A DNA stretch of 64,000 bases from Roseateles noduli (GTDB lineage: Bacteria; Pseudomonadota; Gammaproteobacteria; Burkholderiales; Burkholderiaceae_C), in the NCBI GenBank assembly GCA_002205125.1, contig NIOE01000006.1, forward strand, positions 248,001 through 312,000, written 5' to 3'. The position numbers were made by a program, and so were the translations under genes. The notes beneath the pieces were generated by a model that saw only the letters and a list, made by a program, of their open reading frames with translations, did not search any database and was not told where the DNA came from. Shown piece after piece: positions 21,901 to 27,245 of the stretch (its first letter is position 1; each line of letters starts with the position of its first letter).

Positions 21901-23604
21901 GAGGGCCTGTCCGATCTGGTCGATCACCTGGTCGTCCTGCAGGGCGACGTAGATCCGCAGTGGCTGGTGACCCTCGACGGCGAGCGGGTCGAGCGCCTGG
22001 ACGGCATCCCGGTCCGGATGGTCCGGGTCGTCGTGGAGGGCGATGTGGTTCTTCCAGGCCGAGGCGGGCCGCGGGGTGAGGGCGTCTGCGTTGCTCGCTT
22101 CGGGGAGGACCCGCAGGAGCCGACGCTGGGCCGCGTCGTCGATCCTCCAGCGGCCTCGGTCGTCGGCACGCGCGACCACCAGCGAGCCTGCCTTGAACCC
22201 GTCCTGCCCGATGGACAGGGCGGCGGGCCAGCGCCGGACGGGCACGTCCGCCAGCCCGCTCAGGCGCAGCAGCCGGGCCAGGGTCAGGAGTTGTCGTTCC
22301 TGAGCCGCCTGGCGTTCCGGCGAAGCTTCCTCGGGCAAGGGGTCGAATCTGATCTCGGTGGTCCGCTCTCCCCGGACCGCGGGTCCCACCCGCAGCGTGC
22401 CCGCGGCGCGGTCCAGGTCGGACCGTCCGTCGAGGCCGAGGTCCGCCAGCGCTTCCTCCGCGGACGCCGCGAGAGGCAACGGCGCGAGATCGGGGATGAG
22501 CGGCGACAGTTGGTCGTCGTCGGTCCAGGACCGTTGCGCATCGAGGGGACGCCACCGCGGATCCGTCCTTCGTGACGCGTCGCCGCTCTGGAAGCGGATC
22601 CCGACGATCACCCCTTGGCGCGCCAGTTCCTCAAGGGCACGGTAGGCCTGTTTCAGGACGTCGATGGCGGCGGCGCTCTTGGGCGTCGGAGCCGCGAGGT
22701 CGCCCCGGATCCGATCGATCTCGATCGTGACAGGCGTGCGGGCCAAGCCGCACAGCAGGGCGTCGCGCGTCAATCGCAGCAAGGCCGCCTGACGCAGGAG
22801 GCCGGCCGTCGGCCGTGGACTCCCGTCGTTGTCGATCACGTCGGCCATCTTCTCGAGGAAATCGAGAAAGATCGCCGTCGACACCCTGATCGTGCGCGTC
22901 GAAGCGGGCCCGTCCGCCGGGAGTGGCGTCGACGGGTTCCCGCCGATGAGCGCACCGAGGATGCCCTCGTACACGTTCGGGAACCTGCCGTCCAGGATCG
23001 CGTCGGCGGCCTGGCTCAGGATGCGCAGCATGCCCCTGTTGATCCACGGCCTCCACCGGACGAAGAGCGCGTCGTACATCTCGCCGAGCAGGGCGGGCGG
23101 GGGGCGTCCCCCGGCGCCTGTCGGCGGATGCCCGTCGGACCCTGGACGCAGGGGCGTCATGGCCTCGTGGATGTAGGCGATCAGGCCGCGCTCGGGGACG
23201 GGATCGCGGGCGACGGCGATGGAGCCTTCGGCGCCTCCATCGCGCGCCTGTGCTTCTTTCCGGAGTTCCTTGTCCCAGGCCTGCAGTCGGGCCACCTCGC
23301 CCACGACGCCCTCGACCTGGGAGGCGTCGCCCTCGCCCGCGCCCTCGCCCTCGTCCTCCTCTTCGTGCAGTGCGAGGCGCATGTCCATGATGAAGCCGTC
23401 GGTCGAGAGCGGCGCCCCTGGGCGGTCGAAGGCGGCGAGCAGCCGGCGGACGGCGCCGGCGTCGTCGGTGCGTGCTGCGGGCAGGACGTCTTCCCCGCTT
23501 CGCGCCGGCGGGGGCTTGGCCGGGTCGGCTTCTGCCACGACGGTGGACAGGCCGAGCTCGGCACTGCTGTGGCGAGTGGCGGATTCTTGCGAAGGAAGCG
23601 GCAT
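12961..23604 (-). CDS. Toxin A: 3547-residue protein with two C80-type protease modules, TcdB-pore-like segment and RTX-like repeats
   Basis: A giant presumed secreted protein. Two related helical units each end in a C80 (MARTX/TcdB autoprotease-type) module: unit 1 with His613 (LILGGHG) and Cys660 (RLLACALDSP), unit 2 with His1472 (VVVGHSG) and Cys1548 (SLAACDT). Unit 2 holds a canonical EF-hand loop, residues 928-939 (DPDHSGSVNGNE). Residues about 1900-2100 are hydrophobic and Ala/Val/Leu-rich and end MWADEYGDYIRG, like TcdA/TcdB pore regions. Degenerate RTX-like motifs follow (GKGGQDEVDMDATG near 2285, GGGGRNTYVLRAGN near 2365, LTGTDGADVYAV near 2655), then a helical region, and a discoidin-like sandwich (about 3280-3425). 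There is no N-terminal signal, which fits type I export. C80 proteases in known toxins are activated by host inositol hexakisphosphate; whether that applies here is inference. The start has only a weak ribosome-binding site. Cargo activity is not recognised. Confidence 0.9.
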   Translation of the reverse strand: MPLPSQESATRHSSAELGLSTVVAEADPAKPPPARSGEDVLPAARTDDAGAVRRLLAAFDRPGAPLSTDGFIMDMRLALHEEEDEGEGAGEGDASQVEGVVGEVARLQAWDKELRKEAQARDGGAEGSIAVARDPVPERGLIAYIHEAMTPLRPGSDGHPPTGAGGRPPPALLGEMYDALFVRWRPWINRGMLRILSQAADAILDGRFPNVYEGILGALIGGNPSTPLPADGPASTRTIRVSTAIFLDFLEKMADVIDNDGSPRPTAGLLRQAALLRLTRDALLCGLARTPVTIEIDRIRGDLAAPTPKSAAAIDVLKQAYRALEELARQGVIVGIRFQSGDASRRTDPRWRPLDAQRSWTDDDQLSPLIPDLAPLPLAASAEEALADLGLDGRSDLDRAAGTLRVGPAVRGERTTEIRFDPLPEEASPERQAAQERQLLTLARLLRLSGLADVPVRRWPAALSIGQDGFKAGSLVVARADDRGRWRIDDAAQRRLLRVLPEASNADALTPRPASAWKNHIALHDDPDHPDRDAVQALDPLAVEGHQPLRIYVALQDDQVIDQIGQALYRKYAKHVVLVRLAEDGSWSVRHGRPLLSDALFGKRAVRLILGGHGQMDPATKAMVIAGYTPERIADSIGRLLSALRPDATTAVERTRLLACALDSPTAQGSFGRAFAKAADTAGWAAPGMRTTAYSDLVVNQLLSSARAGGDDHFFTRIDASGQDVRRAAGVTWQYRVEDGEVRGEDKYPGGGPGLPAKGEGERFLLGDAPEQGAAARMSTLSREERAAESLRVREALATLAQVPAEVLPRCASISGTDARRMSEYIQIALSQGAPDDAAKVFVMEVADDIMQGLLGDMTLLRRAYARLSDRWIDERTSVEHPQGWLARANVIPEAQALVHHLGGRPVRITTASNLFLDALTAARISLDPDHSGSVNGNELHRIFGRIQLLHAAVGAAATNGAIVIDLSAVEPISEQAASRDNALYRSRTVLQHLKRLGIVREVAAWSLGRPQDGPPPLPGRWRSAGVYRVGPEVDGILRRVSVSVASLEDGMITGAFPNMTVDKDGVWSPFSHELLAELVARLKRPLAEALPTLRTLLQAHKDANGSRFEYQRLQELVRDVQGRLDRLRRDTGPAWTFGSFRREILTPAAVTPLDDDAAVDLPGMQRALGPVAGPDRAHAAMETYQSAMDALAEQLSRDQVAFGASRPADAPEFIDLLRDDQPFPALRERALHVRQSLDRAAGLIRLVHPRTDIVTEVRIDPLGTDESDGAAARLAMARQDADIRSAEALILRLVRMPDAGRIDHPEALGDLPRNFSLRDGAFSVNAQVIARRRGAATEAVSGLPSRAFDPCGLDGWEIDIDGLTSAALTLRRAPSPDFSTHLVEYGLPVLPEPVVEAPPSRLKVIVQLAGDIDSTTAAWLLSRKYRGSSAWLQMESGHDSFEAPRIVRAFGQALMQAADASTEVDIVVVGHSGMALAEDQTLSGWTPQQLADGLLKLFELDMPQDEIDPHLAEAFQGLIKERVQSGNAGPRNPASMPRLRRVSLAACDTLAPAVVPSFAVEFIKQLGGTPGWASDAEVVARTGHVHVTEHVEDGTERIVKLTSRFDSTGRTMRRHRMPGDTKVLVLDKEDGHVTIVDKYADPVEDSARQWQRPEEELQVSFDSSLRDTVPTPLIRLFSDAHGQVDEDRMRRVARDPGEVRQLAADLAASFAALPESRRDAVTAQELMAGSLAGRWVRLDGREVPLKDLVTPGADADRDPLRDAHVLDGLVRQAMDADPLGLEALSRTTAEDALHSLRASGLVSVDAAGAARLIEQPLQALVAGDDDAGLMRAGAAMLHLPQEVFESLRAGAGPQGLRLLDKAQDVRKGFAGGWGRAAGAPSGVQPGDQPGVQPGDQPDGAGQAAAGHATTLLNTVIATAQLVQGWRHMDATMKGLLVTQTASPLITPLTVKVGQWLRGLSSTVSAGATTATSLERALSTIGTALEGGAADLGLAGLGMVVVGLQWDEFRRSGQGTDSFAFRSLVANTTVMTFFTATSLASAGVQVAAAFAGGAEAIAGTALGLAAGVVAEAALPLALLMIAVNGAVGGFMWADEYGDYIRGSTDLGDVIGAGVAKFFGIETDVLRRAEVEKSAVGAAKAREKMRDQARSGYLEFRAEQLARSGYGTVMSPQVVQAVDHATFRVPQQDPSHTFVLQDREVTPAPAPTVPGLDGFDRQIFATSPSGTAWLDLRHSPATGIPASTADGQQLFELQGAWGRVTGAAGRDVFLLDADGQGDIDGKGGQDEVDMDATGSEVRLHHDTVTGRLALVTVGAATPKRAVLRRQLTDIDSVTIRNATRAEVVGGPADERFDVSAPQTTIAGGGGRNTYVLRAGNRIVSSSDDALIWSGDVNASVDVFGERPGKLLLKVEVPHDTLSFRRLHGTRLVIASGSATLTLEGFFRPTSDVAPAGPPPLFIVDALGTHLTLIDPSRLDAQERPSAQIDKHLFLDASTPSSRRALTGDHAHTRHHLASGGGDFLLRPRTAMPMDVTLDLPLDRLRYRRDGDDLVLVETPPADAAPDFTPLRLRLPGYGRRDWAASHGQLALWARAGAGKDERTATKLRHPTLSDPDEGPVQGTAQEVARNAPSETPKTATAALAPEPAPLPAPGTEVLTGTDGADVYAVADDQHVVIDNRSISPTRDLLKLGSVRRLRRSGADLVIETWSGGSVTLRRHATDPLARHVSLDMGGHRYALPVIHDSGVMVYGPDADEGDIDATLPGTHVVPTAPEAAWRETPERRIVRLGPQARLHRMGRSIDVRGQDRRVIFKDILLSPRLASQIVSGMPESAAEGFSPRSALDAPWHDAANRLKHSTGRGNVFLAAALDASDIQDPASMRDVATLWRQVDSGKGQPDQVFPVDTVRAFLRMGGLPHDIAGAVHATTLGQVRRIRALLAAFVDGKTWPSAALLDDFAASSATLPLSASRHGAMLRRLAAQQRPWAYQVEVLAGDLTPQALDAFEDWAGKRLGGTTGDADSLLALQEFKRLLSGQPQADQGVTSHTRELLRIALKLHGRPDDVTDQLVDAMTAVTLDEAWVDGMLQAGVVDHAALKRLWAEKIPVRDLLLSNANRLAYEGPGTRTGLIDVTVSSGLRQPDAKVFRSVVKAYLALDDNGDHFATQDPAPVPGTSYDLVPGDVVDQWGQSPDVEDALLDWDLARMDLEAEYEDKHADSYWKLEISRNMSDRTRQSIADSLAKGKASYVKRHSPALSALAHLREAGLIETTSTVVPGATGAGRSTPDNLVDGQRRAGEATAWRPFARRSPAGDGKPERLLPVELDGSTSIQFTLDHPVALSTLSLHLRQDGRLDAERTAVGRWRVEARNQRSEWIPVSEDFKLDAAELADQRTLFLDDSLPYRHFRLVGLDGQLSPGTWFSEVTFTTVEAGAPTWRERFQRLGYDLHRSRVMISLGYATDEGLARAAALPAGFRQASNGELYLAMKFGVTEVAPGEFQANRSPQPGRPSGAWSAAMNLAQAAAAGDAPAGAMAGATGGAWTAKAPSPLSLLAATSP

Positions 23605-23714
23605 GGCGCGGCACTCATGGTGAGAGAAGGTTCCTCTCAGTCATGCGTGCCTCTGATGCATCCGACATCGCGCCCTTCCGGGGGAGCCGCCGCCTTCCAA
23701 GGGGAAGGCGTGCC

Positions 23715-25628
23715 TCAGCGGCTGTGTGCCGTCAGCTTCGCCAGCGGCGCAGCCAGACTGATGCCGGGCGCGGCGCGGCGCGCGCTGGCGCGACCGTCCT
23801 CGTCGGCCTCGTCCAGGTCCGGATGCGCGGCGCCCAGCGCGAGGCCGGTCGCGCCGGCGTTGTCGCGTCGCATCGCGACGCCCACCGCCAGCATGTCGAT
23901 CACCAGCAGGTGCAGGATGCGGCTGATCATCGGCAGGTGGGTGGCGACGTCCTCGACGTGGTCGACGATCAGTGCGGCGTCGGCCTTCTTCGCCAGCGGC
24001 GACTGGCTGGCGGTGACCGCCAACACGTGCGCGCCGCGTTCGCGCGCGGCGTCGGCCACCGCGATCAGCTCGGGCAGCTTGCCGCTGCTGCTGATCAGCA
24101 CGGCGACGTCGCCCGCCTTCAGCGTCTGCGCGGCCAGCAGCTGCAAACGAGGCTCGACATACGCGTTGCACGCGACGCCCAGCCGCAGGAACTTGAACTG
24201 CGCGTCCTGCGCCACGACGCCGTAGTGGCCGATGGCGAAGAACTCGATGCGCGAGGCCTGCAGCAGCAGGTCGATGCTGCGGTCGATCATGTCGCGGTTG
24301 AGCTGGCTGCGCACCTGCAGGATCGCCGAGGCGGTGTTGCCCAGCACCTTCTCGCCGAGCTCCACCATCGAGTCGTCCTGCGTCACCTGCGTGTGGCTGA
24401 CGGGCACGGTGCCGGTCAGGCCCGAGGCCAGGCGCAGCTTGAAGTCGGACAGCCCCTCGCAGCCCAGCGAGCGGCAGAAGCGGATCACCGTCGGCTGGCT
24501 GACGCCGGCGGCGCGGGCGATCTCGGCGATCGGGTCGTTGAGCACCTTGCGCGAATGCGCCAGCACGTGGTCGGCCACGCGCTGCTCGGCCGGCGACAGG
24601 CCGTCGCGCGCGCGCCGGATCTGGCTGACGATGGCGGAAGCGCCGCCGCTGTTCTGCAAGGTGCGCAACTGCGCGTCCAGGATCGCCGAGGCGCCCTTGA
24701 AGGTCGCGTGCTCGGCCGTGATCACGAAGGTCGGGATCGCGGTGACGTAGTCGGAGAAGCGGCCCTTGTCCTCGAAGCGTGCGCGGAAGCGCGAGCGGTC
24801 GAAGTACTCGCCCAGCCGCGGCACGATGCCGCCGCCGATGTAGATGCCGCCCAGCGCGCCCAGCGTCACCGCCAGGTTGGCCGCCGCCGTGCCCAGCAGC
24901 GTGCAGAAGAGGTCCAGCGTCGCTTCGCAGACCGGATCCGCGGCTTCGAGCGCGCGGGCGGTGATGTCGGGCGCGGTCAGCGGCTCGGACGGCTGCTTCA
25001 GGTAGTCCGCCATCGCGCGGTGCATCAGCTCAAGACCCGGCCCTGACAGCAGCCGCTCGAAGGAGACGTGCTCGTACTCGTTCCAGGCGAAGCGCAGCAG
25101 CGCGATCTCGCGTTCGTCGCGCGGGGCGAAGTTGGTGTGGCCGCCCTCGGAGCCCAGCGAGATCCAGCCTTCGCCGGCCGGGATCAGACCGGACACGCCC
25201 AGGCCGGAGCCCGAGCCCAGCAGCCCGATCACGCTGTGCGGGCGCGCCTCGCCGCCGCCGATCTGGCGGATCTCGGTGCCGCGCAGGCGGGGCAGGGCCA
25301 TCGCCAGCGCGGTGAAGTCGTTGACGACCACCAGCGTGTCCAGGCCGAGGCGCTGGCGCGCCTCCTCGATCGAGAACTGCCAGTGGTAGTTGGTCATGCG
25401 CACCTGGTCGCCCTCGACCGGGTTGGCGATGGCGATGGCGGCGTGCGCCACCTTCAGCTGGCGCGGCAGCCGGTCCATGTAGGCGCGCACGGCGGCGTGG
25501 AAGTCCGCGTGTTCGGCGCAGCGCAGCAGCGCGATGTGCTCGAACTCTCCGGGAGTGGTTTCCAGGGCGAAGCGGGCGAAGGTGCCGCCGATGTCGGCGA
25601 TGAGCCGTGGACTGTCGAATTCACGCAT
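23715..25628 (-). CDS. Bifunctional glucokinase / RpiR-family transcriptional regulator
   Basis: A 637-residue fusion of the type known in Burkholderiales. Residues 1 to about 330 are a bacterial glucokinase (ATP + glucose to glucose-6-phosphate), with LIADIGGTFARFALE, catalytic Asp in VVNDFTALAM, LGSEGGHTNFAP and GIYIGGGIVPRLGEYF. The phosphate loop reads LGSGSGLG, where the stand-alone enzyme has IGPGTGLG. Residues about 345-420 form an RpiR helix-turn-helix (EIARAAGVSQPTVIRFCRSL). Residues about 455-600 are a SIS sugar-phosphate-binding domain (VAVLISSSGKLPELI). It is divergent from a second glucokinase, and a TGTAG-N5-CTACA palindrome lies 84 bp upstream, suggesting autoregulation by a HexR-like activity responding to a sugar phosphate. 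The DNA target and ligand are inferred. Confidence 0.95.
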   Translation of the reverse strand: MREFDSPRLIADIGGTFARFALETTPGEFEHIALLRCAEHADFHAAVRAYMDRLPRQLKVAHAAIAIANPVEGDQVRMTNYHWQFSIEEARQRLGLDTLVVVNDFTALAMALPRLRGTEIRQIGGGEARPHSVIGLLGSGSGLGVSGLIPAGEGWISLGSEGGHTNFAPRDEREIALLRFAWNEYEHVSFERLLSGPGLELMHRAMADYLKQPSEPLTAPDITARALEAADPVCEATLDLFCTLLGTAAANLAVTLGALGGIYIGGGIVPRLGEYFDRSRFRARFEDKGRFSDYVTAIPTFVITAEHATFKGASAILDAQLRTLQNSGGASAIVSQIRRARDGLSPAEQRVADHVLAHSRKVLNDPIAEIARAAGVSQPTVIRFCRSLGCEGLSDFKLRLASGLTGTVPVSHTQVTQDDSMVELGEKVLGNTASAILQVRSQLNRDMIDRSIDLLLQASRIEFFAIGHYGVVAQDAQFKFLRLGVACNAYVEPRLQLLAAQTLKAGDVAVLISSSGKLPELIAVADAARERGAHVLAVTASQSPLAKKADAALIVDHVEDVATHLPMISRILHLLVIDMLAVGVAMRRDNAGATGLALGAAHPDLDEADEDGRASARRAAPGISLAAPLAKLTAHSR

Positions 25629-25711
25629 GAAGCGGCGATTATGGCGTGTCGTTCCGTCGTGGCCGGAAGGGGTTCGCCCTAGCGGGCGTCGGACGCGGCC
25701 GTTCGTCGTCG

Positions 25712-25726
25712 TGTAGCGTGACTACA
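25712..25726. promoter_or_regulatory. Putative operator TGTAG-N5-CTACA upstream of the glucokinase-RpiR gene
   Basis: A perfect 5-5-5 palindrome (TGTAG CGTGA CTACA) 84 bp upstream of the minus-strand start. Read on the minus strand, its right half overlaps a possible -10 (TACACG), with the same register as at the glk and TonB-receptor promoters. No convincing -35 was found. It resembles HexR/RpiR-type operators. Confidence 0.6.
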
Positions 25727-25855
25727 GTGCTGGATTCAGGCGAGAATCGCCGCCGACGAAGGAAAAACTCCTTCAGTGACAAGCAATTGAGCGCGGAATG
25801 CGAAACAGCGGCGCCGCACGAGAAGAGGCCTTGAAGCGGCTTGGCAACACCTCTC

Positions 25856-25884
25856 TTGTGTGGATCATGTAGTTTTGCTACCTT
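25856..25884 (+). promoter_or_regulatory. Predicted glk promoter with overlapping operator
   Basis: A possible -35 (TTGTGT, 25856-25861) lies 17 bp from a -10 (TACCTT, 25879-25884). The palindrome TGTAG TTTTG CTACC (25868-25882) fills the spacer and overlaps the -10 by four bases, so a bound protein should block RNA polymerase. It lies 84 bp upstream of the glk GTG. The rest of the 339-bp intergenic region (25629-25967) holds nothing else recognisable. Confidence 0.5.
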
Positions 25885-25967
25885 GCGCGGATTCGCCGCG
25901 GACGCGGTGTGGGGCGTGCCATGGCGGCCGTCATCCAACCATTCAGCCAGAGAGCAGGACAAGAACA

Positions 25968-26984
25968 GTGCAAGCAGATCAGGGTGTGTTGAATCAGGGG
26001 GCGCATGCCGCGGGCTATCCGTGGCTGGTGGCCGACATCGGCGGCAGCAATGCCCGTTTCGCCTGGGTCGACGGACCGGGCCAGGGCGTGGCGCACGTGC
26101 GCAAGCTGCCGGTCGCGCAGTACGAATCGCTGCGCGCCGCAGCCGAGGCCTATCTGGTGGAACTCGCCGGCCTGGGCGTGACAACGCGACCGAAACGGGC
26201 GTCGCTCGCGCTGGCCACCGCCATCAACCGCGACCGCATCGAGCTGACCAACAGCCACTGGACCTTCTCGCGCAGCCAACTGCAGGCCGAACTGGGCCTG
26301 GACGAGCTGCGCCTGCTGAACGACTTCGAGGCGCTCGCGCTGTCGCTGCCGGGTCTGCGCGCGGACCAGGTCGCGGCGGTGCCGGGCCCGACGCTGGCGA
26401 CGCCGCACGGCACGCTGGCCGTCATCGGCCCGGGCACCGGCCTGGGCGTGGGCGGCGTGATCGAGACCTCCGGCGGCTGGGTTGCGCTGGCGGGCGAGGG
26501 CGGTCACATGACGCTGGCGCCCACCAACGACTACGAGAGCGAGCTGCTCGCCGCGGCGCGCAAGGAGTTCCCGCATGTCTCGGCCGAACGCTTCCTGTCC
26601 GGCGTGGGTCTGCCCACGCTGCACGCGGCGGTGGCGGCCGTGGCCGGCCAGGCGTCGGCGCAACGCCTGACGGCGGAGCAGATCGTCGAGGGCTCGCTGT
26701 CCGGCGACCTCATCTGCGTGAAGACCATGGACCAGTTCTGCGCCTTCCTCGGCAGCTTCGCCGGCAGCGTCACGCTGGCGCTGGGTGCGCGCGGCGGGAT
26801 GTACATCGGCGGGGGCATCGTGCCCCGGCTGGGCGAACGCTTCTTCCAGTCGTCCTTCCGGGAGCGCTTCGAGCAGAAGGGCCGTTTCGCGCCCTATCTG
26901 GCCTCGGTGCCCTGCGTGCTGATCACCGACACGCTGACCGCGCTGGCGGGTGCCGCCTTCGCGCTGGAGCAGTCGGTGCGCTGA
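25968..26984 (+). CDS. glk: Glucokinase
   Basis: A 338-residue ROK-independent bacterial glucokinase of the E. coli Glk type, phosphorylating glucose in the cytoplasm. Visible motifs are LVADIGGSNARFAWVD, catalytic Asp in RLLNDFEALAL, LAVIGPGTGLGVGG, AGEGGHMTLAP and GMYIGGGIVPRLGERFF. The GTG start at 25968 is preceded by AGGA at good spacing; the frame is open further upstream but without a better start and with sequence lacking homology. It faces away from the glucokinase-RpiR fusion, and is followed by a putative operator and a strong terminator. It probably supplies glucose-6-phosphate from glucose released by the adjacent amylase. Confidence 0.95.
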   Translation: MQADQGVLNQGAHAAGYPWLVADIGGSNARFAWVDGPGQGVAHVRKLPVAQYESLRAAAEAYLVELAGLGVTTRPKRASLALATAINRDRIELTNSHWTFSRSQLQAELGLDELRLLNDFEALALSLPGLRADQVAAVPGPTLATPHGTLAVIGPGTGLGVGGVIETSGGWVALAGEGGHMTLAPTNDYESELLAAARKEFPHVSAERFLSGVGLPTLHAAVAAVAGQASAQRLTAEQIVEGSLSGDLICVKTMDQFCAFLGSFAGSVTLALGARGGMYIGGGIVPRLGERFFQSSFRERFEQKGRFAPYLASVPCVLITDTLTALAGAAFALEQSVR

Positions 26985-27009
26985 CGGATGTAGTCGATGG
27001 AAATCGGGT

Positions 27010-27024
27010 TGTAGTCCAGCTACA
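27010..27024. promoter_or_regulatory. Third TGTAG-N5-CTACA palindrome, between glk and its terminator
   Basis: A perfect palindrome (TGTAG TCCAG CTACA) 26 bp after the glk stop and 14 bp before the terminator stem. A second TGTAG half-site lies just upstream at 26988-26992. It is 221 bp from the TonB-receptor start. It could be an upstream auxiliary operator for looping, or regulate a very short transcript. Confidence 0.55.
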
Positions 27025-27037
27025 TAACACCCTCTGA

Positions 27038-27064
27038 ACGGCGGCCCTTGTGGCCGCCGTTTTT
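27038..27064 (+). terminator. Rho-independent terminator after glk
   Basis: A 9-bp GC-rich stem (ACGGCGGCC / GGCCGCCGT) with a five-base loop, followed by a run of five T residues. Confidence 0.85.
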
Positions 27065-27170
27065 CATTTCTCCTCCCTAATTTGCTGGTTTCTCGGTAGA
27101 AACCCGAAGTAACTTCGTCGTTTTCGCGCCATGGAGGGCGTGATTTCGAGCGTCCAGGGTTTGCGAGGGC

Positions 27171-27198
27171 TTGGATCGTGATCTAGTTTTAGTACAGA
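27171..27198 (+). promoter_or_regulatory. Predicted TonB-receptor promoter with operator-like site
   Basis: TTGGAT (27171-27176), a 16-bp spacer, then TACAGA (27193-27198). An imperfect copy of the palindrome, TCTAG TTTTA GTACA (27182-27196), overlaps the -10 by four bases, in the same register as at glk. It lies 48 bp upstream of the receptor ATG. Confidence 0.45.
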
Positions 27199-27245
27199 AT
27201 TCTTCCAGAACGTTGGGTTCCGCCGTTCATACAGGAGACAAACAA

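Noticed and set aside
23691..23710. CGCCTTCC/GGAAGGCG hairpin after the glucokinase-RpiR gene as a terminator
   Set aside because: No T-tract follows on the minus strand, so termination before toxin A is not supported.
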